A DNA stretch of 64,000 nucleotides from Candidatus Heimdallarchaeota archaeon (GTDB lineage: Archaea; Asgardarchaeota; Heimdallarchaeia; JABLTI01). The notes below the pieces were generated by a model. The model was given only the letters and a program-made list of their open reading frames with translations. It had not been told where the DNA came from and did not search any database. Shown one piece after another: positions 36,741-45,215 of the stretch. Positions within the stretch are counted from its first letter, which is position 1. Each line of letters opens with the position of its first letter. The position numbers and the translations under genes were made by a program. Location: contig JAHLVW010000062.1 in NCBI GenBank assembly GCA_019058275.1, forward strand, positions 186,001 through 250,000. The letters are read 5' to 3'.

Positions 36741-38132
36741 ATGAAAGATTTAGCCCGAAAAATATTGGACAAAGTAGAACTTGGTCCGGGCGGGTTTGCT
36801 GATATTCGCTTTCAAAATTCTGAAACGTTGTATATGCATATTCAAAACGGCATTACTCATGAAATGAATTCAACCAGAATGGGTGGAGCAGCTGCTCGGG
36901 CTTTAGTTGGTGGAGCATGGGGTTTTAGTACTACCGCAGATATTACAAAAGAATCTCTCAAGAAGATTCTTAAATCAGCTGTAGGAATGGCAAAAGTTGC
37001 TTCTGCAAAAATAAAAGAACCTCGGAAAGTTGACTCTAGTTTCGCATCTCAAGGAACAGCGAAATTAAAGATGGATGTAGATCCAAAAGATGTCTCAATT
37101 AAGGAGAAATTAAAGATTACTCAAGATTATGAGAAGAGTATTCGCGAAGTAGATGAACGTATTGTGAATTCTACTAGCCGTTATGGAGAGACTATAAGTT
37201 CTGAAACAATAATTAATTCAAATGGAACAGATGTAACAACTGAGAGTGGTGTATTCCGATTAATCTCTGGTGCAGTAGCACGAGAAGGAAATTTACAACA
37301 AAGAGTGTCAGATGATGTAGCATCATCAAAAGGGATCAAGTCGATTTTAGATTACAATGCAATTGAACAGGGAACGAAAGTAGGAGAAAAAGCTATTGAG
37401 CTTCTTTCTGCAGATAAACCTCCAAGTGGAAAAATGAATTTAGTCATGGATGCAAGTTTAGTTGGAGTGTTCATACATGAAGCCTTTGGTCATGCTTGCG
37501 AAGCTGATGGAATTATTACTAAAAGATCAATTTTACATGATAAATTGAATAAAAAAGTAGGTGTAGAAGAGATAAGTGTAACTGACGACCCTACAAAAGA
37601 TGGTTTAAGAGGTTCATTTATGTATGATTCCGAAGGAACCAAAGCAAGACCAAGAAAGTTAGTTACAGATGGTGTTTTAACAGAATTCTTCCATACATTG
37701 GAAACAGCTACTATGTTAGGTCATGAACCAAATGGTTCTGGTAGAGCAATGGATTTTAGATCCCCACCTTTAGCTAGGATGGGTAATACCTATGTTGAAG
37801 CTGGTGATAAATCCATGGATGAATTGTTCGAAATAATCGGTGAAGGAGTCTTCCTTGAGAAATCATACGGAGGATATGTCAATCCAGCAAAAGGACAGTT
37901 TATGTTTTCAGCTCAAAATGGCTATGTCATTAAAAACGGTAAAAAAGACTCTATAACACAGAATGTCTCCATGTCTGGTATGATTATGGAAGTCTTGACA
38001 AATACTATTGGTGTGGGTAAGGATGAATTTCCAGCATTTAATGGTACATGTGGGAAATCTGGACAATGGGTTCCAGTTACTGGTGGGGGACCAGCCTTAG
38101 CAGTAAAAGATTTAGTACTAGGTGGACGTTAG
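36741..38132 (+). CDS. tldD: TldD-type metalloprotease
   Basis: A 463-residue TldD protein of the PmbA/TldD family. The metal-binding motif HEAFGHACEADGI (HExxxH) lies near residue 245, followed by a cluster of acidic residues. Family C-terminal features such as EVLTNTIGVGKDEF and GKSGQWVPVTGGGPAL are present. With TldE it forms a heterodimeric zinc protease that in bacteria processes peptides such as microcin B17 and degrades unfolded proteins; the archaeal substrate is unknown. TldE follows, with AGGAGG between. The stop codon TAG (38130-38132) is followed at once by that site, so the two are co-transcribed. Confidence 0.93.
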   Translation: MKDLARKILDKVELGPGGFADIRFQNSETLYMHIQNGITHEMNSTRMGGAAARALVGGAWGFSTTADITKESLKKILKSAVGMAKVASAKIKEPRKVDSSFASQGTAKLKMDVDPKDVSIKEKLKITQDYEKSIREVDERIVNSTSRYGETISSETIINSNGTDVTTESGVFRLISGAVAREGNLQQRVSDDVASSKGIKSILDYNAIEQGTKVGEKAIELLSADKPPSGKMNLVMDASLVGVFIHEAFGHACEADGIITKRSILHDKLNKKVGVEEISVTDDPTKDGLRGSFMYDSEGTKARPRKLVTDGVLTEFFHTLETATMLGHEPNGSGRAMDFRSPPLARMGNTYVEAGDKSMDELFEIIGEGVFLEKSYGGYVNPAKGQFMFSAQNGYVIKNGKKDSITQNVSMSGMIMEVLTNTIGVGKDEFPAFNGTCGKSGQWVPVTGGGPALAVKDLVLGGR

Positions 38133-38136
38133 GAGG
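38131..38136 (+). promoter_or_regulatory. Shine-Dalgarno sequence of tldE
   Basis: AGGAGG, overlapping the tldD stop by two bases and 7 bases before ATG 38144. It decides the start, because an open frame upstream (from 38048) runs inside tldD and is a shadow. Confidence 0.85.
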
Positions 38137-38143
38137 AATTAAA

Positions 38144-39487
38144 ATGGTTAAAAACGAAAACATTGAGATTGCTGAAAAAGTTGTAAACCTAGCTCAAAAA
38201 CTTGGTGCTGAACAATCTGAAGTTTGTTTGTTACAAGGAAATCAGCTGAGCATAAATCTTGAAGAGTCTAGTATTGTTAAAGCAAATAGTAGAAGCTCTA
38301 CTGGAATTGGCTTAAGAGTTTTCATTAAAAAAGCATCAGGATTAGCTTCTTCCACACAATTTGGCAAGTCAATTCTAGAATCTATGACAAAAGATGCGGT
38401 TTCACTTGCTAAAGCAAGCAATCCCGATCCAGATAATATTGGTTTTGCTCAACCTCCTGATAAATATCCAGAAGTTGCAGGATTGTATGATAAGAAATTA
38501 GCTAATATGAGTAGTGAAGCATTAGTTGAATTCGCAATTAGAGCATTAAATGCTGGCTTAGAAGTTGATTCTACCTTTAACATTGCAGGTACAATAAATC
38601 TCACAATTGGTACTAAAATTATAGTCAATTCTAATAGTGTTAATGTTACAAGTGACAATACATTCATGCAGATTTACCTAAGTAACAAGATAACAAAAGA
38701 TGATGATGTCGGAGTAGGTATGGAATACAACTTCGGTCGATCTATTGATGAATTTGATCCTGAAGAAGTTGGCAAAGTAGCTGCTGAAAAAGCTCTTAAA
38801 ATGCTTGGCGGTAAGAAAATAGATTCCGGGAATTATCCTTTCTTAATTGATCAACGAGCTACAAGACAGACTTTTAATGGTATTATCTCTAGAGGTGTTT
38901 CAGCATATAACATTATACAAGGAACTGCCTTCTTTAATGATCGATTAGCAGAAGAAATTGCTAGTTCAGCACTAACTATTATTGATAACCCACTCGAGGA
39001 AGGTGGTTATGGTAGTAGGTATTTTGATGATGAAGGTTCACCTTGTCAAAAGACTGTTATCGTTGACAAAGGTACACTACTATCCTATATCAGTGATGTT
39101 TATACAGCTAAGAAACTTGACATCCCAAATACTGGTAGTGCTTCGAAGCAAGGGTATGATGGAATTCCACATCCAAGCACAAGCCTAATACAAATAGAAC
39201 CTGGTTCAGCAACAAAAGACGAACTCTTTGCAGAACTTGGTACAGGACTATATTTGGAAAATGGTTTGATGGTAAGAGGAGGAACTAATATCAGCCAACA
39301 AGTTGATGTCGGATTCTGGGTAGAAAATGGAGAAATTCAATATCCAGTAAAGAACACTATGCTAGGAACAACAGTATATGATATTATGAAAAATGTCAAG
39401 TTAGTTGGAAAAGACTTGCTAGTTGAAGGTGGTATGAAATCACCAATGGTCTTAATTGGTCCAACTAAATTCTCTGGTGGAAAATAA
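38144..39487 (+). CDS. tldE: TldE (PmbA)-type subunit
   Basis: A 447-residue partner of TldD, of the PmbA/TldE family. The N-terminal VVNLAQKLGAEQSEVCLLQG (thiol/peptide-binding domain) is followed by a conserved core including RATRQTFNGIISRGVSAYN and the late VRGGTNISQQVDVGFWVENG. TldE lacks the HExxxH of TldD; it contributes the substrate cavity. ATG 38144 follows a strong Shine-Dalgarno sequence. Ends in a hairpin terminator. Confidence 0.92.
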   Translation: MVKNENIEIAEKVVNLAQKLGAEQSEVCLLQGNQLSINLEESSIVKANSRSSTGIGLRVFIKKASGLASSTQFGKSILESMTKDAVSLAKASNPDPDNIGFAQPPDKYPEVAGLYDKKLANMSSEALVEFAIRALNAGLEVDSTFNIAGTINLTIGTKIIVNSNSVNVTSDNTFMQIYLSNKITKDDDVGVGMEYNFGRSIDEFDPEEVGKVAAEKALKMLGGKKIDSGNYPFLIDQRATRQTFNGIISRGVSAYNIIQGTAFFNDRLAEEIASSALTIIDNPLEEGGYGSRYFDDEGSPCQKTVIVDKGTLLSYISDVYTAKKLDIPNTGSASKQGYDGIPHPSTSLIQIEPGSATKDELFAELGTGLYLENGLMVRGGTNISQQVDVGFWVENGEIQYPVKNTMLGTTVYDIMKNVKLVGKDLLVEGGMKSPMVLIGPTKFSGGK

Positions 39488-39512
39488 GTAAATTAACTGA
39501 TAATTTACTTAT
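39484..39512. terminator. 12-bp hairpin between convergent tldE and the protease gene
   Basis: ATAAGTAAATTA (39484-39495) pairs perfectly with TAATTTACTTAT (39501-39512), loop ACTGA. It covers the tldE stop and the end of the clostripain-like gene (39509). T-rich DNA follows on the plus strand (CATTTTCCTTTTTC). It probably ends both. Confidence 0.65.
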
Positions 39513-41455
39513 CCCATTTTCCTTTTTCTTATTATTATCATAACAGGGATGATAAAAACTAAAGTTATAGTGAGTGTTATTATTGGTTTTTCAATTCCAA
39601 ACCAACCTGTTCTTGTATCATTTAGTGGTGGTTCTAATTCCTCAAAATCTGACAATGTATCATCAGTAGATACGTCAATACTAAGGACTTGCCCTACTTG
39701 AATGTCCTCAATTTTGTTTTCTTCCCAAACGATTTCTTCATTTAAGATATGTCTAACGGTCAGGTTGATATCTTGAAGAGCGCTTGCTGCTGTGGAAGCA
39801 TTTACTACAACGCTAAATAAACCTGAAGAATCCTTTCTCAGAGCTTGTATGCTTGTTGCTGGAATCCTGATGTTTGTCATACCAAACAACATGTCATCTG
39901 CAAATGATGCTCCTTCTACACCTACTTCTATTCCTGGAAAACTCATCGGATTAGAACGTCCGATATGTAGAGGTCTCTCAAATGGATCTGTTTCTATAAA
40001 CACATGCATATGAATGGTTGGGTCAATTGGTCCAATTTGTATTTCATATAATTCTAAATATTGGTAATGATCAAAAACTAAGTAGTTTTGAGGATAAGTA
40101 CCAAAAATGAAATCATCCCAGCTTGTATCTTTTGAGATGTCAAAATCCTCGTATAGATAAGGATAAAGGAATCCAGTATACACATCTAATGTATCTGGAA
40201 AGCAAATTGTGAAACCAGTTATGTTATCATCACGAAATGATTCCGTTATAAATTGTTTATGCAATATTTTCCCTGAACCTTCTGATAACTTATCAAGTAA
40301 TTGTATTCCATAGGTTTCAAGAAGTGTACCATAAACCATTTTATGCCTATTATCTAAGACTGCTGACACAAAATCACCAAGATCAAGCATCATACATTTA
40401 GAGCTAATTAAATTGAGAGGATAAAACAGCTTTCCTCTTATTTCTCTAAAAAGTTCCTGTCCTCTTGTTATGTTCTCATATAATTCATAATATAGTGTTT
40501 CTACAAAATCAGTGAAAATACCTGATAAACTATCTCTACCGGTATGTGGCAGCTTATGTAGTTCTGTTAAGTCATATATAGCAACTGTTGGCCAAACAGG
40601 TCGACCACCATAAGGATCATCTGGGGCAATTATTGGGTTTGCTGCCCCACTAAACCCAATATCTGCTAACATTGAACTATCAATACCAGTATTTCTACTT
40701 AAATTATAGAGGATATCCATAGGATGGTAAAGTGCTGAACCTCTTTGAATTGTCTCTCCAGCAACAACATAATGAGCATTACCTTCTAACTGCCACATAA
40801 GCTCAAATGATCCTCCTAAACAAGTATCTAAAAAGATAACATCTACTCCTCGTACCCATGTAAGAGCATCATCAAATTCATCAATCTCTAAACAATCACC
40901 TAATGCATAATCAAAGTAAGGATGTGAAGCGTGGTAGTCAAAACAAAGCCCTGCATATCCCACGTCCATGATCAGACATGAGCAAAGCATAATTGTTTGC
41001 TGGATAGTTTGTTTTGCAAAAATCGATGAAATCTCGTAAAGTTATGGGATTACCCATATTTCTAGCTCCATAATTTGCTAAAGTAGTTATAATATTCTTA
41101 CGAAGCTCATACAATTTACATTGTCCATAAGGGTAATCTGCAGAATAAGGATGATCAAAAAGAGCGATTACATTCAAGTTTGTATGTGAACCATCTAACA
41201 GTTGATTGTGATAAATATCATTTATTGTATAGAACATTGCTTGTCCTAAACCATTTAATGAATTGTCCAATCTTGAGTAACATAACTGTCTTGAGTATCT
41301 GCACAAAAATATAACATGAAAGTCCAATTTTTGACTGCTTGCGGTCTAATCTCAGGTTCAATCGTAATGTTAGATTGTTTTGCGTTAGTAAAAATTGGAG
41401 TTAATAAAATAAAAACTATAAATAGAAAGGTTAGGTAATTTAATCCCTTTTTCAT
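39509..41455 (-). pseudogene. Clostripain (C11)-like surface protease, frameshifted
   Basis: Three overlapping frames together make a C11-family cysteine protease. The signal peptide (FLFIVFILLTPIFTNA) leads to the family motif WTFMLYFCADTQD. After a frameshift near 41275 comes RLDNSLNGLGQAM, LNVIALFDHPYSAD and the catalytic His in LLMSDHGRGI. After a second shift near 40985 come the catalytic Cys region VIFLDTCLGGSFELMW and AGETIQRGSALYH. A long C-terminal part with Ig-like character ends in a membrane anchor (LTITLVFIIPVMIIIRK). It would be secreted and anchored at the surface. Two frameshifts interrupt it, one close to the active site, so it is probably inactive. Confidence 0.7.
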
Positions 41456-41585
41456 TAGAGGTTCCCCCGGGAGATATTTCCTAAAATATATTGTCGCTTG
41501 AAGGTTATAAGTTTAAGCTCAAAAAATTCATTATCTTTTAAAGTACTAATTAATAGTAGTTATTGATTTAAGTGGTGATTGAATT

Positions 41586-41921
41586 TTGAACAAAGTTTTC
41601 CTTATTTTAAGTAGTGCTGATATGGAAGTGCATAAAGAATTAACCCTCAGATTAGCTCTTAATACTCTCAAGAAAAAATGGATGGAAGAAGTAAGAGTAA
41701 TTCTCTGGGGACCAACAGAAAAACTAGCTATAGAGAATAGTTGGTTCCAAGAACAGATTAAATTGCTGATAGATTCAGGTTTGGAAGTCTATGCATGTAA
41801 AGCTTGTAGTGATGAATATGGAGTAAGTCAACAGCTAAGTGAAATAGGAGTTAATGTTGATTATATGGGTAGATTCACAATGAAGATGCTGAAAGAAGGC
41901 TGGAATCAAATGACATTCTAA
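41586..41921 (+). CDS. DsrE-family small protein
   Basis: A 111-residue protein of DsrE/DsrF/YchN-like fold starting at TTG 41586. It has an N-terminal VFLILSSADMEVHKELTLRL, then VRVILWGPTEKLAIEN and LEVYACKACSDEYGVS, with Cys at the end of strand 4 (the position used for sulfur relay in DsrE/TusD). The family transfers or binds sulfur or acts as small soluble adaptors. Whether it is active is unknown. Alone, between a broken protease and SBP genes. Confidence 0.6.
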   Translation: MNKVFLILSSADMEVHKELTLRLALNTLKKKWMEEVRVILWGPTEKLAIENSWFQEQIKLLIDSGLEVYACKACSDEYGVSQQLSEIGVNVDYMGRFTMKMLKEGWNQMTF

Positions 41922-41940
41922 AGAAAGCAAAATTATTTTC

Positions 41941-42912
41941 TTATTTTTTCAAAAATTTTCTTATTTGAATTGAAGAAAATATTATAGAACTTAATGCTAT
42001 TACTACTCTGAAACCACTTATACTATTAGTGAAATCTCTATCACATGGATCATCTGTATTCATATCTCCAATATCAGGTGGAACACATATACTATAACCA
42101 GCTATATCAATAAAATACCTTCCAGCTTTTAAGTGATGACAATATTCAATGATATCTGGATTACATAAACAGCTATTTTGAAAGTAAACTGGTGTGTTAA
42201 CAATGGAATATGAACTTCCATGAACAATCTTGTTAATTTCTTCTCTGTTAATTGCATAAGCTATTGCTTTTCTGACTGCTAAACCTATTGACATTTTAGG
42301 TCTTAAAGGACAGGGATCTCTATTACCTATTGCAGGTCTAGCTTCTCGCATATTGAAAGCAAGCATACTGAATGAATCATTATCCTTTGTAAAGAGAGGG
42401 ACTCCTGGAAGGATTTTATCCATGAGATACTGTTGCCATTCCCAGTTAAGATTTATGCTAGCATTTGAATCTGGAGGATATAATTGCGAACCATTTTGTA
42501 TATACCATTCATTTCTTCCTGTTTGCAGCTCATCATCCCAATCCATACTAGTATCATATCCAAATACATTATAGATTCCATTTTCGCTATAATAGTTAGT
42601 CAAATAAGGATCAAATTCTGTTTGATTTATTTCTATTATCGTTAAATCAAAATTTCTGAAAGTCATTAATTCATTCTGCCAAACAAAAGGATCTTGGATA
42701 GTTATTTTTAAATCTATGCCAATAAATCTTAATTGTTGTTTAATCAAATTGAAATAGTCAACACCATAACTATCTGATGGAATTTTCGCATAGAGGTAAA
42801 AATATGCATATGGTAATTTTTGTAGTGTGGGTTGCACCTGAATAATTGAGGATATAGTTAATATTAGAATAACTATACCAACTAAATTCTTTCTTTTTGA
42901 TTTTCCTCTCAT
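41941..42912 (-). CDS. Short SBP-like protein B (middle domain missing)
   Basis: A 323-residue relative of the SBP at 46742. The signal peptide (IVILILTISSIIQVQPTL) is followed by an N-terminal domain (YFNLIKQQLRFIGIDLKI, GYDTSMDWDDELQTGRNEWY, NWEWQQYLMDKILP). It then joins directly to the C-terminal family motif FNMREARPAIGNRDPCPL and SIGLAVRKAIAYAINREEIN. The central region of about 270 residues seen in the 626-residue paralogue is missing, and the neighbouring gene at 42909 lacks the same part. It ends in a hydrophobic segment (FRVVIALSSIIFSSIQI). Its start overlaps the stop of the neighbour by 4 bases. Confidence 0.7.
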   Translation of the reverse strand: MRGKSKRKNLVGIVILILTISSIIQVQPTLQKLPYAYFYLYAKIPSDSYGVDYFNLIKQQLRFIGIDLKITIQDPFVWQNELMTFRNFDLTIIEINQTEFDPYLTNYYSENGIYNVFGYDTSMDWDDELQTGRNEWYIQNGSQLYPPDSNASINLNWEWQQYLMDKILPGVPLFTKDNDSFSMLAFNMREARPAIGNRDPCPLRPKMSIGLAVRKAIAYAINREEINKIVHGSSYSIVNTPVYFQNSCLCNPDIIEYCHHLKAGRYFIDIAGYSICVPPDIGDMNTDDPCDRDFTNSISGFRVVIALSSIIFSSIQIRKFLKK

Positions 42913-43913
42913 CTTTTTATTCTCTTTTTATTTTGATATAAAATTACTAATGATACTGTAAATATTGAGCATAGAATAAATTCTATTGAGTTATCTATTG
43001 TAACGGTATTATATTCTTCACAAACTTCCTCCCATTTAGGCCAAGTAGGAATATCCTTCTTTTTTTCTTTCTGGCCACAAATTCGAGTAACGCCTAAATC
43101 ATATCCTGACAGTGTCATAACATCCCTACTTACTTGCAGATTGTGACAGTACTTTATAATATTAGGATTGCACCATGAGCTATTCATTAGAGTTATAGGC
43201 CAGTGTGAAATTTCGTATTTGCCACCATGAACAATATTATTTATCTCTTCTCTGTCTATTGCATAAACAATAGCTTTTCTAACAGCAAGACCAATTGATT
43301 TATCTGGATATAATGGACAAGGATCTCTATTTCCTAAAACTGGTCTTACTTCTCTTAAATTAAATACAAGCATACTTAGGGTATCGTTATTTATAATAAA
43401 AAGAGGTAAACATGGTAAAATATCATCCATCAGGTAATGCTGCCATTCCCAATTAAGTTTTAAGTTTTCAGTTGAATTCTGAGGATATAGAACTGAACCA
43501 TTTTGTATATACCACTCATTTCTTCCAGTTTCTAGCTCATCATCCCAATCCAAGGATATGTCATAACCAATTAGATTGTTGTATGTACCATTTTCACTAT
43601 ATAATTCTGGAAAATAAGGATTGAAGATTTCTTGCTTTAATTCTATATAAGCTATATCAAAATCACTCATAGAATAATAAGGCTCAACAAAAAGCGGATT
43701 GTTTGCTAAAATATCAAGTCTAATTCCAATTCTAGCTAATTGTTGTTTTACCAAATTCAAATAATCAGGACCATTGTTGTCACTTCTTGTTTTAGCTATT
43801 AAGAGAAAAAAAGAATCTGGATTTGCAGCTAATGTTTGTTTTTGAACGTAGAGTATGCTAGAACAGATAAGTAAAACTAATATGATTCTCTTTATCCTAT
43901 TCTTCCCAATCAA
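42909..43913 (-). CDS. Short SBP-like protein A (middle domain missing)
   Basis: A 334-residue tandem paralogue of the gene at 41941 with the same structure. The signal peptide (RIILVLLICSSILYVQ) is followed by PDYLNLVKQQLARIGIRLDI, GYDISLDWDDELETGRNEWY and NWEWQHYLMDDILP. It then joins at once to FNLREVRPVLGNRDPCPL and SIGLAVRKAIVYAIDREEIN. The middle domain is absent. The C-terminus adds Lys-rich and hydrophobic parts (IEFILCSIFTVSLVIL). The start is near a palindromic TATA region. Since the two copies share the same shortening, it is old and probably functional. Confidence 0.7.
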   Translation of the reverse strand: MIGKNRIKRIILVLLICSSILYVQKQTLAANPDSFFLLIAKTRSDNNGPDYLNLVKQQLARIGIRLDILANNPLFVEPYYSMSDFDIAYIELKQEIFNPYFPELYSENGTYNNLIGYDISLDWDDELETGRNEWYIQNGSVLYPQNSTENLKLNWEWQHYLMDDILPCLPLFIINNDTLSMLVFNLREVRPVLGNRDPCPLYPDKSIGLAVRKAIVYAIDREEINNIVHGGKYEISHWPITLMNSSWCNPNIIKYCHNLQVSRDVMTLSGYDLGVTRICGQKEKKKDIPTWPKWEEVCEEYNTVTIDNSIEFILCSIFTVSLVILYQNKKRIKR

Positions 43914-43963
43914 TGTAATTTTCCATCCACCTTTTTTTTACTTTAATTGACTTCCCTTGCTTC

Positions 43964-44000
43964 AAAGACTATATAAACCTTTTTGGTTTATATAGTCTTT
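43964..44000. promoter_or_regulatory. Perfect 16-bp inverted repeat with TATA core, divergent promoter
   Basis: AAAGACTATATAAACC (43964-43979) and its exact reverse complement GGTTTATATAGTCTTT (43985-44000), with loop TTTTT. It lies between the SBP-like gene (start 43913, minus) and the nitroreductase (start 44143, plus). A TATATAAA core is contained in each arm, so it can be a TATA box for the minus-strand gene 50-70 bases away. The perfect symmetry suggests an operator or a hairpin. A terminator is unlikely since both flanking genes point away. Confidence 0.5.
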
Positions 44001-44142
44001 TATCTTTTACAAAATGTGGTTTTGAATGTTAGAACCTTAAGAAAATAACTAAGAATGAATAATTAAGAATCTGATAATCGTTAAAATAAGAACTGAGCAA
44101 TTTTTATGAATAGTAAAAACTAATTATATTAGAGGTAAGAAA

Positions 44143-44652
44143 ATGGAATTAATGGAAGGAATTCTAACTAGGAGAAGCATTCGTAAGTTTACTGATAAAT
44201 CGGTAACAAAAGAAATCATCGATGATTTATTACGAGCAGCTATGCAAGCACCATCAGCTGGAAATAATCAACCATGGCATTTTGTAGTTATTGATGATCG
44301 CAAGATATTGGATAAAGTTCCTGATTTTCATCCTTATTCAAAAATGTTGAAAGAAGCTCCAATAGCAATTTTGGTTTGTGCTCAAGTAACAACTGAGAAA
44401 TATTGTGATTACTGGGTACAAGATTGTTCTGCTGCAACACAAAATCTACTTTTAGCAGCACATGCTAAGGGACTAGGTGCAGTTTGGTTAGGAATGTATC
44501 CTAGACAAGAAAGGGTTACTGGAATTCAAGAACTATTAGGACTTCCAGCAGATATTATTCCTCTCTCTTTGAATGCAATTGGTTATCCTGCTGAGAAGAA
44601 AGAACCGGCTGATCGATACAATAAAGATAAAATTCGTTACAACAAATGGTGA
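44143..44652 (+). CDS. Nitroreductase-family FMN oxidoreductase
   Basis: A 169-residue nitroreductase. The FMN-binding N-terminus is ILTRRSIRKFTDKSVTKE, then LLRAAMQAPSAGNNQPWHFVV, VQDCSAATQNLLLAAHAKGL, GAVWLGMYP and a final AIGYPAEKKEPADRY. The family uses NAD(P)H to reduce nitro or quinone compounds or acts in flavin metabolism. Ends in a clear hairpin + T-run terminator. Confidence 0.9.
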   Translation: MELMEGILTRRSIRKFTDKSVTKEIIDDLLRAAMQAPSAGNNQPWHFVVIDDRKILDKVPDFHPYSKMLKEAPIAILVCAQVTTEKYCDYWVQDCSAATQNLLLAAHAKGLGAVWLGMYPRQERVTGIQELLGLPADIIPLSLNAIGYPAEKKEPADRYNKDKIRYNKW

Positions 44653-44674
44653 TTTATCACCTTCCTTTTTTTTT
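44648..44674 (+). terminator. Intrinsic-like terminator of the nitroreductase
   Basis: GGTGAT-TT-ATCACC (44648-44661) followed after TTCC by a run of T's (44666-44674). The hairpin overlaps the TGA stop (44650-44652). Confidence 0.7.
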
Positions 44675-44757
44675 GCCCCCACCAACGATTTATTAAATGA
44701 TTTTAGATACTATTTTTTAGTGGTTCAAGTTAAAAAACTGAATTTTTGGGATTTATT

Positions 44758-45096
44758 ATGAAAATCAAATTGTTAATTAACACACCAGACCTTTCAGTTG
44801 GAGGGAATTCTCCTAAGAAATCCGTTGATTTGAAATCAGATGACTATAAAGGAAAATCAATTAAGCAGGTCGTTTCAAAGCATATTTTCTCTGACATTCT
44901 ACAAGGACAAGATGAGAGTATAGCAGCCCAAGCTATTGAATTGTTATTTAATTTCGTTCAACCAAAAAATGTAACAGATGTTGATAACTGGTGGTCACAA
45001 CCTTTTGAATCTCTAATAGCTGATGATTTTAAAGAAGTTAATTTAGATTTGGAATTCAGCCAAGAAGGCATTGCTTTTATGGAACAAATGATGTAG
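44758..45096 (+). CDS. Small protein of unknown function
   Basis: A 112-residue soluble protein, ATG 44758 (MKIKLLINTPDLSVGGNS); an in-frame TTG at 44746 is less likely. It has a central helical part (AAQAIELLFNFVQPKNV) and an acidic C-terminal part ending in GIAFMEQMM. No family recognised. It precedes the leucyl aminopeptidase by 119 bases. Confidence 0.55.
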   Translation: MKIKLLINTPDLSVGGNSPKKSVDLKSDDYKGKSIKQVVSKHIFSDILQGQDESIAAQAIELLFNFVQPKNVTDVDNWWSQPFESLIADDFKEVNLDLEFSQEGIAFMEQMM

Positions 45097-45215
45097 AAGG
45101 TCTCAAATTAGGAGTTTTACTCCTATCTTTTTTTCAATATTTCATTTCTTGATAACAAAATATAAGTAATGATAACATTTTCAAATATCGCAGAAAAGTA
45201 ATTGATGGATTCGAA

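Noticed and set aside
38048..38143. Long upstream extension of TldE starting inside tldD
   Set aside because: It overlaps tldD in another frame, has a shadow-like composition, and the strong AGGAGG sits right before ATG 38144.
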